Assembly: GCA_965205725.1 (NCBI GenBank)
Contig: OZ242189.1
Location: forward strand, 1,612,001-1,676,000
Direction of reading: 5' to 3'
DNA from: G965205725 sp965205725
GTDB lineage: Bacteria; Pseudomonadota; Gammaproteobacteria; Pseudomonadales; Halieaceae
DNA length: 64,000 nt
The position numbers were made by a program, and so were the translations under genes. A model generated the notes under the pieces. The model was not told where the DNA came from. It saw nothing but the letters and a program-made list of their open reading frames with translations, and searched no databases. Below are positions 25,312 to 33,563 of the stretch, piece by piece. Position 1 is the first letter of the stretch, and each line of letters opens with the position of its first letter.

Positions 25312-27786
25312 TTACAACTCCCTCAATACCGCTATTGGCGGCGTAGAAACCACCTGACGACAATTCCAGACACCCAGTGAACCGATTGAGACAACACCCG
25401 TAACCGGGCCCAAAAACCACAATAGCGGGTGAGCCACATAGTTCATATCCAGCACCTGGGTTTGCACTATAAATACAGATATTTCAGCAGCGACCGTTGC
25501 CAGCAAACCTGCGAATAAACCGAGCGCAGAAAACTCAATAACCAGTGAGCCCAATAACAATGAACGCCGTCCGCCTATGGCTCTGAGCACGGCGCTCTCA
25601 AACAACCGCGAGTCGACACTGGCCTGTACACCCGCAATTAACACCAATGCCCCAGCAACCAGAATTACAGCTAACACCAACTCAATCGCCGCTGAAACCT
25701 GTTCAATAATGCTGCGAATTTGCTTGATCACTACATCCATTTCTACAACTGTAATTGTGGGAAACTGCCGGATAAAGCTGTTCAGAAAGCTCTTATTGTC
25801 AGCCTCAAGATGGAAACTGGTGATAAATGTTGCCGGGTATGCCTGCAAAATCGCGGGGGGAAACACCATCCAGAAATTGGGCCGCATACTCTGCCAATTG
25901 AGTTTGCGAATGCTGCTAACTGTGGCCTCGAGAGGCTGGGACCCGATCAGGTAACTCAGCTTGTCGCCGATATTAACCTGTAGGCGCTCGGCCATTTCCT
26001 CTTCTATAGACACCAGAGCAGCTTGAGTATCCGGCTGCCACCATTCGCCTTCGACGAGTGAATTGTCCTCTGGCAACTGCGCTGCCCAGGACAAATTGGC
26101 TTCTCGCTCGCGCCGCCCCACCGAAGGGTCATCACTTCGCCCCAGAGCCTCCCCATTGATATGGGTCAGTCGTCCGCGAATCATTGGGTACAGGGGCTGC
26201 GACACAATTTTATTGTGCCTGAGAACCTGGCGCACCTCTTCAAATTCATGGGGCGCAATATTGACCAAAAAATGATTGGGAGTGCCTTCAGGCACCTGCA
26301 TTTGCCACTCGTCAATCAAACTGGTACGAACCAGAACCAAAATAAGTAACAACATGATGGCCATTGAAAAAATGACCACTTGCAGTGTATTGGCTCCACC
26401 GCGTCGCTGCAATCCCGCCAGGGCTAAACGCCAGATACTGCCAGCCCGCATGCCTGCCAAACGCCCGCCACGCAGCAGTAGCAAGGCTGCGCAGGCTGCC
26501 AGGCCTGCTGATGTCGCCAGGCCGACCAATACCGCTGCACTTAACTTCACATCACCGCTATACCAAAGCATTAGCAAGACGATTGCAAGCAAACCCAGCA
26601 GGTAATCGACAATCGTTTGGCGGGTTTCACTGGGCATGTCCCGGCGCAGAACTCTCAGCGGCGAGGCCTGGCTCAATCGATACAAGGGTGGCCAGGCAAA
26701 GCTCGCCAGACAAACCAGCGCGGTAGCACCACCGATGGCGTAAGGCCGCATACCACTCGCCGCAGGAGCTACCGGCAGGGTCTCAGAAAAAAGCCGCAGG
26801 AAGCTCTCCTGTATAGCCCAGCCCAAAAGGCAGCCCAATGCAGTCGCTAAAATACCGAGTAGTAGCAGGCTACTGCTGTAAAGTTGTTTGATGTTGCCAG
26901 AGGTACTGCCCAAACTTTTCATAATCGCCACGTAATCATAGTGGCGCTCGCTAAAACGCCTGGCAGCCAGAGCAATAGCGATACCGGCCAGCACGACTCC
27001 AAGACTCCCAGCCAGCAGTAAAAATTGCTCCGCGCGGCGCAAAGCGCTGCCAATACCTTGCTGACTATTGTTGACATCTAACAGCCGCTCCCCCGCTATC
27101 AATTGAGATTCCAACTGTTCAGTGAACGTCTCCAAAGTCTGCTCGTCTCCGGCGAACAGCAATCGATACTCGACGCGGCTGCCAGGCTGAACCACGCCTG
27201 TTGAGGGAATGTCCCGATAATGCATCATTACCCTGGGGCCATAACCAAACACACTCGCACCCTGATCAGGCTCAGAGCGCACAGCAGCAGCAATCTCAAA
27301 ACGGGTCTCACCAATGGTGAGCTGCTCCCCAATCTCCACATTTAACAAAGGGAACAACCTGGAATCGAGCCAAACACTGCCAGGCTGTGGACCGGAGGCA
27401 GCATTGGAAAGCTCACCAAAAGCTCGCTCGCTAACAACCATCTCGCCGCGCAACGGGTAGTTATCACTAACGGCCTTTACCGAAGCAAGATACATGTCCT
27501 CGTCGCCAGCATAGACCATAGAGGGGAAACTGAGCGTGCGCGCAGTGTGCAAACCTCTGCCTGAAGCTTCCTCTAACCAGCGCTCACCAGGGTCATGTGA
27601 GCTGGACAAAACTTGATCGGCAGCCAGAAAACGATGGCTTTCCTGCTCAAGCGCATTTTGCAATCGGGCGGCAAAAGCACTGATGCCAGACACTATTGCC
27701 ACGGCGATCACCAGGGACGCCAGCAGGACTCCCAGCTCGCCCCCTCGCCAATCTCTTGCCAGCATTCGCAATGCAATAAAGCGCAT
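25312..27786 (-). CDS. FtsX-like ABC transporter permease (YbbP type)
   Basis: The 824-residue inner-membrane protein has an N-terminal helix, a large periplasmic domain, then two FtsX-like membrane units (about 255-370 and 700-810) with intervening helices, the ten-helix layout of YbbP-type permeases. Its start overlaps the ATPase gene stop by four bases. With the ATPase and the divergent TesA esterase it forms the conserved ybbA-ybbP/tesA block, proposed to move or release lipid-like substrates at the inner membrane; the substrate is not established. The C-terminus ends with VSTPPIAVLREL, a common ending in the family. Confidence 0.9.
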   Translation of the reverse strand: MRFIALRMLARDWRGGELGVLLASLVIAVAIVSGISAFAARLQNALEQESHRFLAADQVLSSSHDPGERWLEEASGRGLHTARTLSFPSMVYAGDEDMYLASVKAVSDNYPLRGEMVVSERAFGELSNAASGPQPGSVWLDSRLFPLLNVEIGEQLTIGETRFEIAAAVRSEPDQGASVFGYGPRVMMHYRDIPSTGVVQPGSRVEYRLLFAGDEQTLETFTEQLESQLIAGERLLDVNNSQQGIGSALRRAEQFLLLAGSLGVVLAGIAIALAARRFSERHYDYVAIMKSLGSTSGNIKQLYSSSLLLLGILATALGCLLGWAIQESFLRLFSETLPVAPAASGMRPYAIGGATALVCLASFAWPPLYRLSQASPLRVLRRDMPSETRQTIVDYLLGLLAIVLLMLWYSGDVKLSAAVLVGLATSAGLAACAALLLLRGGRLAGMRAGSIWRLALAGLQRRGGANTLQVVIFSMAIMLLLILVLVRTSLIDEWQMQVPEGTPNHFLVNIAPHEFEEVRQVLRHNKIVSQPLYPMIRGRLTHINGEALGRSDDPSVGRREREANLSWAAQLPEDNSLVEGEWWQPDTQAALVSIEEEMAERLQVNIGDKLSYLIGSQPLEATVSSIRKLNWQSMRPNFWMVFPPAILQAYPATFITSFHLEADNKSFLNSFIRQFPTITVVEMDVVIKQIRSIIEQVSAAIELVLAVILVAGALVLIAGVQASVDSRLFESAVLRAIGGRRSLLLGSLVIEFSALGLFAGLLATVAAEISVFIVQTQVLDMNYVAHPLLWFLGPVTGVVSIGSLGVWNCRQVVSTPPIAVLREL

Positions 27787-28451
27787 CAGTCTTGTCCCAC
27801 CAACTCTCCACTGTGTAACCGCAAGCGTCGATCACACAGCCCTGCCAAACGCTGTTCATGGGTTACCAACACTAACGTGGTAGCCTGCTCGCGATTCACC
27901 TCGAACAGCAGGTCGATAATGTGTGAGCCCGTTTCAGTATCCAGATTTCCGGTGGGTTCATCCGCAAACAGGACGACGGGCTGAGACGCAAACGCACGAG
28001 CTATCGCTACTCGCTGCTGCTCGCCGCCAGATAGCTGTCGTGGGTAATGGCCGGCTCTGTACTCCAGCTCGACGCGCTGTAAAAATTGTTGCGCCATTCG
28101 CCGGGGCTGTTCTGCACCGCTTAATTCCAAAGGCAACATGACATTTTCAAGTGCGGTCAAACTGGGCAACAGTTGAAAGGATTGAAAGACAAAACCAATT
28201 TTTTGCGCGCGCAACTGTGCGCGTTCATCTTCATTGAGCGCGCCGAGTTCAACACCTGCCAACCAAACCCGACCGCCGCTGGCCTGATCGAGCCCCGCCA
28301 GCAATCCCAATAGCGTTGATTTACCTGAGCCGGAGGCCCCTATCACTGCCACCGACTCAGCGGCCTTGATTTCGAGGTCAATCCCTTTCAGTATTTCCAG
28401 TTCGCCGCCCGCCATGGGCACACGCTTTTGGAGTTGTTCAGTCTTGATCAT
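27786..28451 (-). CDS. ABC transporter ATP-binding protein (YbbA type)
   Basis: This is the ATPase partner of the FtsX-like permease. Walker A is GASGSGKST, the signature is LSGGEQQRVAIARA, Walker B is VLFADEPTGNLD and the switch histidine is in VTHEQ. The start chosen is the ATG at 28451 (MIKTEQLQKRVPM), giving 221 residues as in the LolD/YbbA family; the frame extends upstream to 28562 but that part lies inside the divergent esterase gene. Its start region overlaps that of tesA by a few bases on the opposite strand. Confidence 0.93.
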   Translation of the reverse strand: MIKTEQLQKRVPMAGGELEILKGIDLEIKAAESVAVIGASGSGKSTLLGLLAGLDQASGGRVWLAGVELGALNEDERAQLRAQKIGFVFQSFQLLPSLTALENVMLPLELSGAEQPRRMAQQFLQRVELEYRAGHYPRQLSGGEQQRVAIARAFASQPVVLFADEPTGNLDTETGSHIIDLLFEVNREQATTLVLVTHEQRLAGLCDRRLRLHSGELVGQD

Positions 28452-29100
28452 AAATTTTCTTACCACTCGTCGCCACAACACCGGGCAGTTGCTACTGTCT
28501 ATTATTCTCTGCTTGTTCGCCGGTGGATCACTAGCCCAGCAACAAAGAACTCTGTTGCTCATGGGGGATAGTATCAGTGCCGCCTATGGCATGTCTCTAA
28601 ACGAGGGCTGGGCTCGGCTGCTACAGGACCGCCTAAACCAGCAGGAACAGGACTGGCTCGTGGTTAACGCCAGTATTAGTGGTGAAACCAGTGCAGGGGC
28701 GCTGGCACGCCTGCCCTCGCTTCTGGCTGAGCACCAGCCAGAGGTGGTTATCATCGAACTGGGTGGTAATGACGGCCTGCGGGGCTACCCCATCAGGCAT
28801 CTCCGCAAAAATCTGCGCGAAATAATCGAACAAACACAGCAAATGGGAGCCAGTGTTATGCTGCTGGGCATGGAAATCCCCCCGAACTATGGCACTCGCT
28901 ACACGCAGATGTTTCGCGATACCTACACACTCTTGGCACAAAATAGCGCCGTGGAACTGGTGCCCTTTTTTCTCGACGGAATCGCCACTAAGCCTGAGCT
29001 TATGCAGGCTAACGGCATACATCCAAAACCAGATGCTCAAGTTTTATTACTGGAGAATGTATGGCCTCAATTGAAATTCATGTTGAACGGCGAGAACTAG
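28444..29100 (+). CDS. tesA: Periplasmic GDSL esterase/thioesterase TesA
   Basis: TesA is a periplasmic arylesterase and lysophospholipase/thioesterase I. The SGNH hydrolase blocks are present: GDS (LLMGDSISAAYGM), the block III GGNDGLRG, and the catalytic Asp/His in NGIHPK near the C-terminus. A signal peptide precedes the domain (LLLSIILCLFAGGSLA). The likely start is the TTG at 28444 (then IINFLTTRRHN), with GGAG upstream; this puts the start codons of tesA and the divergent ATPase gene in an 8-bp overlap. An ATG at 28366 would add an implausible N-terminus. Confidence 0.92.
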   Translation: MIINFLTTRRHNTGQLLLSIILCLFAGGSLAQQQRTLLLMGDSISAAYGMSLNEGWARLLQDRLNQQEQDWLVVNASISGETSAGALARLPSLLAEHQPEVVIIELGGNDGLRGYPIRHLRKNLREIIEQTQQMGASVMLLGMEIPPNYGTRYTQMFRDTYTLLAQNSAVELVPFFLDGIATKPELMQANGIHPKPDAQVLLLENVWPQLKFMLNGEN

Positions 29101-29260
29101 GAAAACCCTGGTGATAAACGAAGACCTGATGATAAACGAAAAATAGTGGCTTGAGCTCAATCGCAGGCATGTCTGGCATCAATACGCTTTAGCTCTGACT
29201 GCGGCACCAATGTTTCCAGTGGTTTTCTGCGAGCGGTGTGCGTCTGACAATTCACGCTGC

Positions 29261-30046
29261 TTAGATATCAATGGTGATCGTACCGCGCAGAAATGTTCGC
29301 GCTCGCCCCCGCAACAGCACTCGAGGTTCGACCAGTTCACAATCCAAATACCCCTCGCGCGCAGACACCTGACACGCCGTTAGAGTATTTTTACCCAAGC
29401 GCTCAGCCCACAGCGGCACCAAAGCACAGTGAGCAGAACCCGTCACCGGGTCTTCATTAATACCCACCTGGGGGCCGAAAAAACGTGACACAAAATCTAC
29501 CTGATCGCCCGCTGCGGTAACAATGGTGGTCGTGTTGGTCGCAGCTAATAACTGACCCATGCCGGGTTGCAAAGCCCTGACCTCTGCCTCACTGGCATAC
29601 ATGTAGATATTACTGGGCGAACTATAGGCGCCAATAGGCTTGCCTCCCAGAGCGCTGGCCACGGCAGGGCTAATATCTGCGCCCGCAAATTCTTGTGCCG
29701 GAAAGTCCAGTTGTATTGTCTGACCCACGCAGGTCACCAAAAGTTCTCCACTGCGAGTATGAAAACGCAATGTCAACTCTTCGCAATTTAATTCACTGAA
29801 CAGCACATGGGCAGAAGCCAGCGTAGCATGTCCGCACAAATCCACCTCAACTTCCGGGGTAAACCAACGCAGGCCGAAGCCATCTTGCTGACGCACAAAA
29901 AAAGCAGTTTCAGACAAGTTATTCTCGGCGGCAATAGCTTGCATAATGTGCTCAGGCAGCCATGACTCCAGCGGTACAACCGCTGCCGGATTGCCGCCGA
30001 ACTGGTGCGGGCTGAAGCTGTTGACCTGAAATTGCTGAAAATCCAC
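29261..30046 (-). CDS. PhzF-like isomerase/epimerase family protein
   Basis: The PhzF fold comprises isomerases and racemase-like enzymes mostly of unknown substrate. The family start FQVNSFSPHQFGGNPAAVV with the GNPAAVV block is clear, as are the catalytic-glutamate segment NNLSETAFF, the RWFTPEVEVDLCGHATLASAHVLF motif and the C-terminal DPVTGSAHCALVPLWAERLGK block. I chose the GTG at 30046, which gives 261 residues and a family-like N-terminus; an ATG at 30112 would add 22 atypical residues and nearly abut the divergent channel gene. It is a single gene. Confidence 0.88.
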   Translation of the reverse strand: MDFQQFQVNSFSPHQFGGNPAAVVPLESWLPEHIMQAIAAENNLSETAFFVRQQDGFGLRWFTPEVEVDLCGHATLASAHVLFSELNCEELTLRFHTRSGELLVTCVGQTIQLDFPAQEFAGADISPAVASALGGKPIGAYSSPSNIYMYASEAEVRALQPGMGQLLAATNTTTIVTAAGDQVDFVSRFFGPQVGINEDPVTGSAHCALVPLWAERLGKNTLTACQVSAREGYLDCELVEPRVLLRGRARTFLRGTITIDI

Positions 30047-30128
30047 GGGAATATTCTCTGCCAGCGATTGCAAGCAGACATTGTGACGGTGATACTTGGG
30101 GCCGCCAAGCAACCAAACCGTGAATAAT

Positions 30129-30941
30129 ATGGAAAGGGAACAAAGCGTCGCCCAACAGCGCGCCTACGATGTCATTTTCGGTACCGAATCTGACTGGGGA
30201 CAACGCTTCGATATTATTTTAATCGCCACTATTTTGTTCAGTGTGGGCGTTATTCTGCTCGATTCCATTCCGCGCTTCCACGATGCCTACGGCGCCCTGT
30301 TCTACACCATTGAATGGGGCTTCACGGGTCTGTTCACCGTCGAGTATCTGCTGCGACTCTGGTGCTCCCCTAATCGCAAGCGCTACGCTTTCAGCGCGTT
30401 TGGCATCGTCGACTTGATGGCAGTGATTCCCAGCTATTTGACTCTGATCATCCCTCACGCGAACTCTCTGCAAATCGTGCGCCTGCTGCGGATTTTGCGA
30501 ATTTTCCGCGTGCTAAGGTTATTTCGCTTTATCAGTGAGGCCAACGTACTGGCGCGTTCACTCAACAATGCCCGCCGCAAGGTACTTGTCTTTTTTACCT
30601 TGATGCTTGTACTAATGACTATTTTTGGATGTTTGATGTACGTCATTGAAGGACCTGCCAATGGCTTTAGCACAATACCCAAAAGCATCTACTGGGCCAT
30701 CGTCACCATTTCCACCGTTGGCTATGGTGATGTCGTGCCTTACACACCTTTAGGACAAGCTGTAGCGTCCATCGGCATGCTGATCGGCTATGCCATCATT
30801 GCCGTGCCCACCGGCATCATAACCGCCGAGATCGCCAGCGAAATCAATCGAGAGCGCAGTTTTAGCAACTGCTCTAACTGCGAACGCACCGGACACGAAA
30901 GAGATGCAAAACACTGTAAATACTGCGGCAGCGAACTTTAA
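30129..30941 (+). CDS. Voltage-gated potassium channel (six-helix Kv-like)
   Basis: The protein has six membrane segments, an arginine-rich S4-like helix (IVRLLRILRIFRVLRLFRF) and a pore loop with the selectivity filter TVGYGD followed by a last helix (IAVPTGIITAEIASEI). The C-terminus carries a small zinc-ribbon-like motif with paired cysteines (CSNCERTG and HCKYCGSEL). The start at 30129 (MEREQSVAQQRAYDVIFG) is preferred to an ATG at 30096. It should conduct K+ across the inner membrane. The zinc ribbon is seen in many bacterial relatives. Its stop is followed immediately by a ygiQ relic. Confidence 0.92.
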   Translation: MEREQSVAQQRAYDVIFGTESDWGQRFDIILIATILFSVGVILLDSIPRFHDAYGALFYTIEWGFTGLFTVEYLLRLWCSPNRKRYAFSAFGIVDLMAVIPSYLTLIIPHANSLQIVRLLRILRIFRVLRLFRFISEANVLARSLNNARRKVLVFFTLMLVLMTIFGCLMYVIEGPANGFSTIPKSIYWAIVTISTVGYGDVVPYTPLGQAVASIGMLIGYAIIAVPTGIITAEIASEINRERSFSNCSNCERTGHERDAKHCKYCGSEL

Positions 30942-30943
30942 AA

Positions 30944-31262
30944 GAAATGGATGCCCTGGGCTGGGATAGTATCGCTGCGGGCAATATGGACTCGATGATC
31001 AATCGCTATACCGCCGACCGAAAGCGACGCAATGACGACGCCTACACCTCTACGCTACCACGATCCCGACAACTGGCCGATACTGCGCAAAGCACTCTTA
31101 AAACTCGAGCATCACGACCTTATCGGCAATGGCAAACACCAATTAATACCCCCTCAACAGCCGCGTGGACAATCCGCTTCGCAGCCTGCTCGTCTGTTTA
31201 TGACGCAGCATAACGGCCTGCCTGAAACACCGGCCAATAAACGCAAACCCCATCGCAAATAA
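30944..31262 (+). pseudogene. ygiQ relic with two internal deletions
   Basis: The intact family is a radical-SAM protein of about 700 or more residues. Here only three pieces remain. A first piece reads EMDALGWDS. It is fused directly to AGNMDSMINRYTADRKRRND (an N-terminal block normally about 60 residues further on). After DDAYT the frame shifts and jumps to the C-terminal PLRYHDPDNWPILRKALLK and LIGNGKHQLIP. The radical-SAM CxxxCxxC region is entirely missing. The relic starts right after the K+ channel stop codon. Two clean internal deletions plus a frameshift make it non-functional. Confidence 0.85.
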
Positions 31263-31277
31263 ATTAGTTCCAGGGCA

Positions 31278-31307
31278 CTTGAAAACTCTGGAACAAGCTC
31301 CATTGAT
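31278..31307 (+). promoter_or_regulatory. Candidate sigma-32 heat-shock promoter for the Hsp20 gene
   Basis: CTTGAAA (31278-31284) matches the sigma-32 -35 consensus exactly, and CCATTGAT (31300-31307) after a 15-bp spacer resembles the -10 consensus CCCCATNT. It lies about 60 nt before the Hsp20 start codon with no intervening gene. The combination with the thermometer below makes a heat-shock role likely. Confidence 0.6.
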
Positions 31308-31343
31308 AGTGCGTGGGCGCTCATAGGAGGCCCGCATCGTGTA

Positions 31344-31357
31344 TCGCTTCTTCAGGA
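31344..31357 (+). promoter_or_regulatory. ROSE-like RNA thermometer hairpin at the Hsp20 ribosome binding site
   Basis: TCGCT (31344-31348) can pair with the AGGA of the ribosome binding site (31354-31357) leaving one bulged G, which is the UYGCU anti-Shine-Dalgarno signature of ROSE elements found upstream of small heat-shock genes. The ATG follows at 31368. Upstream GC-rich arms (GGGCGC and GGCCCGC around 31313-31334) could form the preceding hairpin of the element. The motif match is direct; temperature sensing is inferred. Confidence 0.6.
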
Positions 31358-31367
31358 GGATTAACCA

Positions 31368-31808
31368 ATGCGTACATCAATTGATTTATCACCACTTTAC
31401 CGCTCAGCCATTGGCTTTGACCGCATGGTGGGACTACTAGACACCACTGAAAACAAACCCAGCTACCCGCCCTACAATGTGGAACTGGTGGAGGAAAATC
31501 GCTACAGAATTACCATGGCTGTGGCAGGATTTACCGAGGCAGAACTGGACATTACCAGCGAACAGAACACACTCACTATTGCTGGCAAGCAGGCCACTGA
31601 TGCTGAAAAACAGTATCTGTATCACGGCATCGCGGCACGCAATTTTGAGCGTAAATTCCAGTTGGCGGAACATGTCACTGTGACGGCGGCCGAACTTAAA
31701 AACGGGCTACTGCACGTTGAACTGGAACGCGAAATTCCTGAGGCTATGAAGCCCCACAAAATTGCCATCGGCAAAAGTGGTGAGTTATTGAATCAGGAAG
31801 CCGCCTAA
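31368..31808 (+). CDS. Small heat-shock protein, Hsp20/IbpA family
   Basis: The 146-residue chaperone has an IbpA-type N-terminus (DLSPLYRSAIGFDRM), an alpha-crystallin domain (YPPYNVELVEENRYRITMAV to LKNGLLHVELER) and a short tail. IbpA-type proteins bind unfolding proteins and hold them for refolding by DnaK and ClpB. The start is supported by AGGAGG 7-8 nt upstream. A sigma-32 promoter and a ROSE-like hairpin precede it, and a GC hairpin follows. It is a single-gene unit. Confidence 0.95.
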   Translation: MRTSIDLSPLYRSAIGFDRMVGLLDTTENKPSYPPYNVELVEENRYRITMAVAGFTEAELDITSEQNTLTIAGKQATDAEKQYLYHGIAARNFERKFQLAEHVTVTAAELKNGLLHVELEREIPEAMKPHKIAIGKSGELLNQEAA

Positions 31809-31824
31809 AACAGGCACACCCAGG

Positions 31825-31851
31825 GAGGTGCGGTACTTATCCCCGCACCTC
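31825..31851. terminator. Hairpin between Hsp20 and convergent lipoprotein gene
   Basis: A 9-bp stem GAGGTGCGG / CCGCACCTC begins 16 nt after the Hsp20 stop codon. The right arm encodes the last residues of the convergent lipoprotein gene, so the structure is shared by both transcripts. There is no T-tract on the plus side, so termination efficiency is uncertain. Confidence 0.45.
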
Positions 31852-32193
31852 GGCATCAAGCGCAGTGTTTGATTCAGTTTCAGATTCGGGATTTTCTTCT
31901 GACTCAGGTTCAGTGCCTGCCTCTAACTCTTGTAGTGGTGGCGATGATGATGGTGGTGGCGTTGGTGGTGATGGCGTTGACTCCGGCTCAGACCGGCTAT
32001 CCTGGAGGAGAGAACGGCAGATCCAGTCGTCATCGGACTCCTGGGAGCAATCCCAATGGCTTGAGACAACAACGGCTTCGGCGTCTCTGGTCACTGGGGC
32101 TTCGGCGTCTCTGGTCACTGGTGCAACAAGCTCATCTTGCCAGGAGCATCCGCCAACTATTGGCGCGAGTAACAGTACAATGTTTAAGCGCAC
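31837..32193 (-). CDS. Small acidic, proline-rich lipoprotein of unknown function
   Basis: I do not recognise a family. The 118-residue product has a lipoprotein signal (MRLNIVLLLAPIVGGC), a tandemly repeated octapeptide (APVTRDAE twice, encoded by an exact 24-bp-like duplication), a cysteine pair (WDCSQESDDDWICRS), then a Pro/Ser/Glu-rich low-complexity tail. It would be an envelope protein with a disordered C-terminus. It lies just downstream of the haem-motif lipoprotein gene (34 nt) on the same strand and is probably co-transcribed. Confidence 0.6.
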   Translation of the reverse strand: MRLNIVLLLAPIVGGCSWQDELVAPVTRDAEAPVTRDAEAVVVSSHWDCSQESDDDWICRSLLQDSRSEPESTPSPPTPPPSSSPPLQELEAGTEPESEENPESETESNTALDAEVRG

Positions 32194-32227
32194 AGCCTTT
32201 ACCTCATCGGTGAATGAGGGGATTCTA

Positions 32228-33244
32228 TCAAAGCAGGTTCAAGAAGGTCTCTAAATCTTCGAGTTCACTTGAGCCACTGCTCAAACGCACGCCACCGCCA
32301 TGTGCCAAACCGCCACGGGCTTTAGCGACAATAGTGCTCAGCCCAACACTGGCCACCAGGTTTTCATATTGAGTGACATTCAAGCTCAAATGACGACGGT
32401 TACCAGTACTCACAAGAACATGTCGTGTCGAGCCTGCAACCCCACCAGAAACATGGCACTGAATGCAGTTGCCCTGAGCGATATCCGGCGAGATTCTCTC
32501 ACGAAACATAGCCTCCGCCGCCCCCGCTGGTCCTTGCAGGCTGACCAAATCAGTTGCGATCACTCGCTTGGCAGAGTCAGCTCCACCAGCGGCGAGGGTA
32601 TCTTTCAAATCGTCGAGTCGCTCGCTGGAGCCAGTGAACTGGTTGCCGTGTATTAGCGGGTTAAACGTCAACAGATCCCTGTAATTGTGTTGATTGTCGT
32701 TTTCTCGTACATCACCAACCAGGGCCAGCGCATATTCGTCCAGTGCGCCTTCCAGTTCGGAATCTGTCATGTATTCGATAAAAGGCCTTACCCACTGGTA
32801 GGCCGCCTCTGACAATGGGCCAATGACATGACCGCCGTCATCCAAAAGTGCCCCTGTCATCAATGCGTTTATAGTGCCAAAAATCTGGGCCGGGGCGGAA
32901 TTCAGCGCCAGGTCTGATTCGGCGTCATAGTCAAATCCGCCCTCTGTGGTAACTAAATACCAGCTAGCTGCATCGACGTTGAGCACATTCAACCGAGTTT
33001 GGCCCAGCAGTATAATTTTTCTGAGATCGTTGTATTCGGCAAACTTTTCAGGGTTCAAGGCCTCAACATCGTCGATATTTGCCGTTGTAATACTACTCTG
33101 GGAAATAACATTGCCACTGCGGAGTTCTTGCACGGTTACTGCGGCATCTCCCACTGGGCCATGAACAAATGTCTGTTCACAAGCCGCCGTCAGCACGACC
33201 AGCCCCAAAAACAAAAATCGGTATCGCCGACACACGCTACTCAC
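32228..33244 (-). CDS. Exported lipoprotein with a C-terminal haem c motif
   Basis: The 338-residue protein has a lipoprotein signal (FLFLGLVVLTAAC) and a single CxxCH haem-attachment motif (NCIQCHVSGG at about residue 265), followed by an H-bearing RHLSLNV segment and a glycine-rich AHGGGVRLSSGSSELEDLETFL ending like cytochrome c domains. The N-terminal two thirds match no domain I can name. It would depend on the Ccm system encoded at 9-16 kb. Role is probably envelope electron transfer; the redox partner is unknown. Confidence 0.7.
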   Translation of the reverse strand: MSSVCRRYRFLFLGLVVLTAACEQTFVHGPVGDAAVTVQELRSGNVISQSSITTANIDDVEALNPEKFAEYNDLRKIILLGQTRLNVLNVDAASWYLVTTEGGFDYDAESDLALNSAPAQIFGTINALMTGALLDDGGHVIGPLSEAAYQWVRPFIEYMTDSELEGALDEYALALVGDVRENDNQHNYRDLLTFNPLIHGNQFTGSSERLDDLKDTLAAGGADSAKRVIATDLVSLQGPAGAAEAMFRERISPDIAQGNCIQCHVSGGVAGSTRHVLVSTGNRRHLSLNVTQYENLVASVGLSTIVAKARGGLAHGGGVRLSSGSSELEDLETFLNLL

Positions 33245-33287
33245 CCGCAGTTATTCCCTATACTTTGAACCAGCTCCTCAGAGTGGT

Positions 33288-33560
33288 TCACTGTGATTTG
33301 GTTTCAAAAAAGTTCAGATAGTTCCCGGTATTTATCGGCATCTGTAAAGTAGTGCTATGTTGCTCAATACCCGCCGCCACTCGCATTGCCCGCAGCGCAT
33401 CAGCAGGATAGATGTGACAGTGGTTGAGTGAGCCAAAATCGGGGCTGATCAGCACCGTGATTCGAATGAATATCGAAGCCACTCACATATAAGTCAACCG
33501 CCATACTGACACCAGCCTGGAAGCCTGGTAGCGCAACCTGCGCCTGAACTCGTTTTTTAC
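33288..33560 (-). pseudogene. Degraded 3' fragment, possibly of a DUF1501 protein
   Basis: Two frames on the minus strand carry pieces that look like one broken protein: FQAGVSMAVDLYVSGFDIHS (resembling the GFDTH block near the end of DUF1501 proteins) and then, in another frame, a short C-terminal segment YPADALRAMRVAAGIEQHST ending NTGNYLNFFETKSQ. A frameshift separates them, and nothing upstream remains. The family guess is tentative. The fragment fills the gap between the haem lipoprotein and the amidohydrolase. Confidence 0.4.
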
Positions 33561-33563
33561 TAA

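Noticed and set aside
31032..31262. Independent small gene encoding a YHDPDNWP protein
   Set aside because: The sequence is the C-terminus of YgiQ and is preceded by other YgiQ blocks in another frame, so it is part of one relic.
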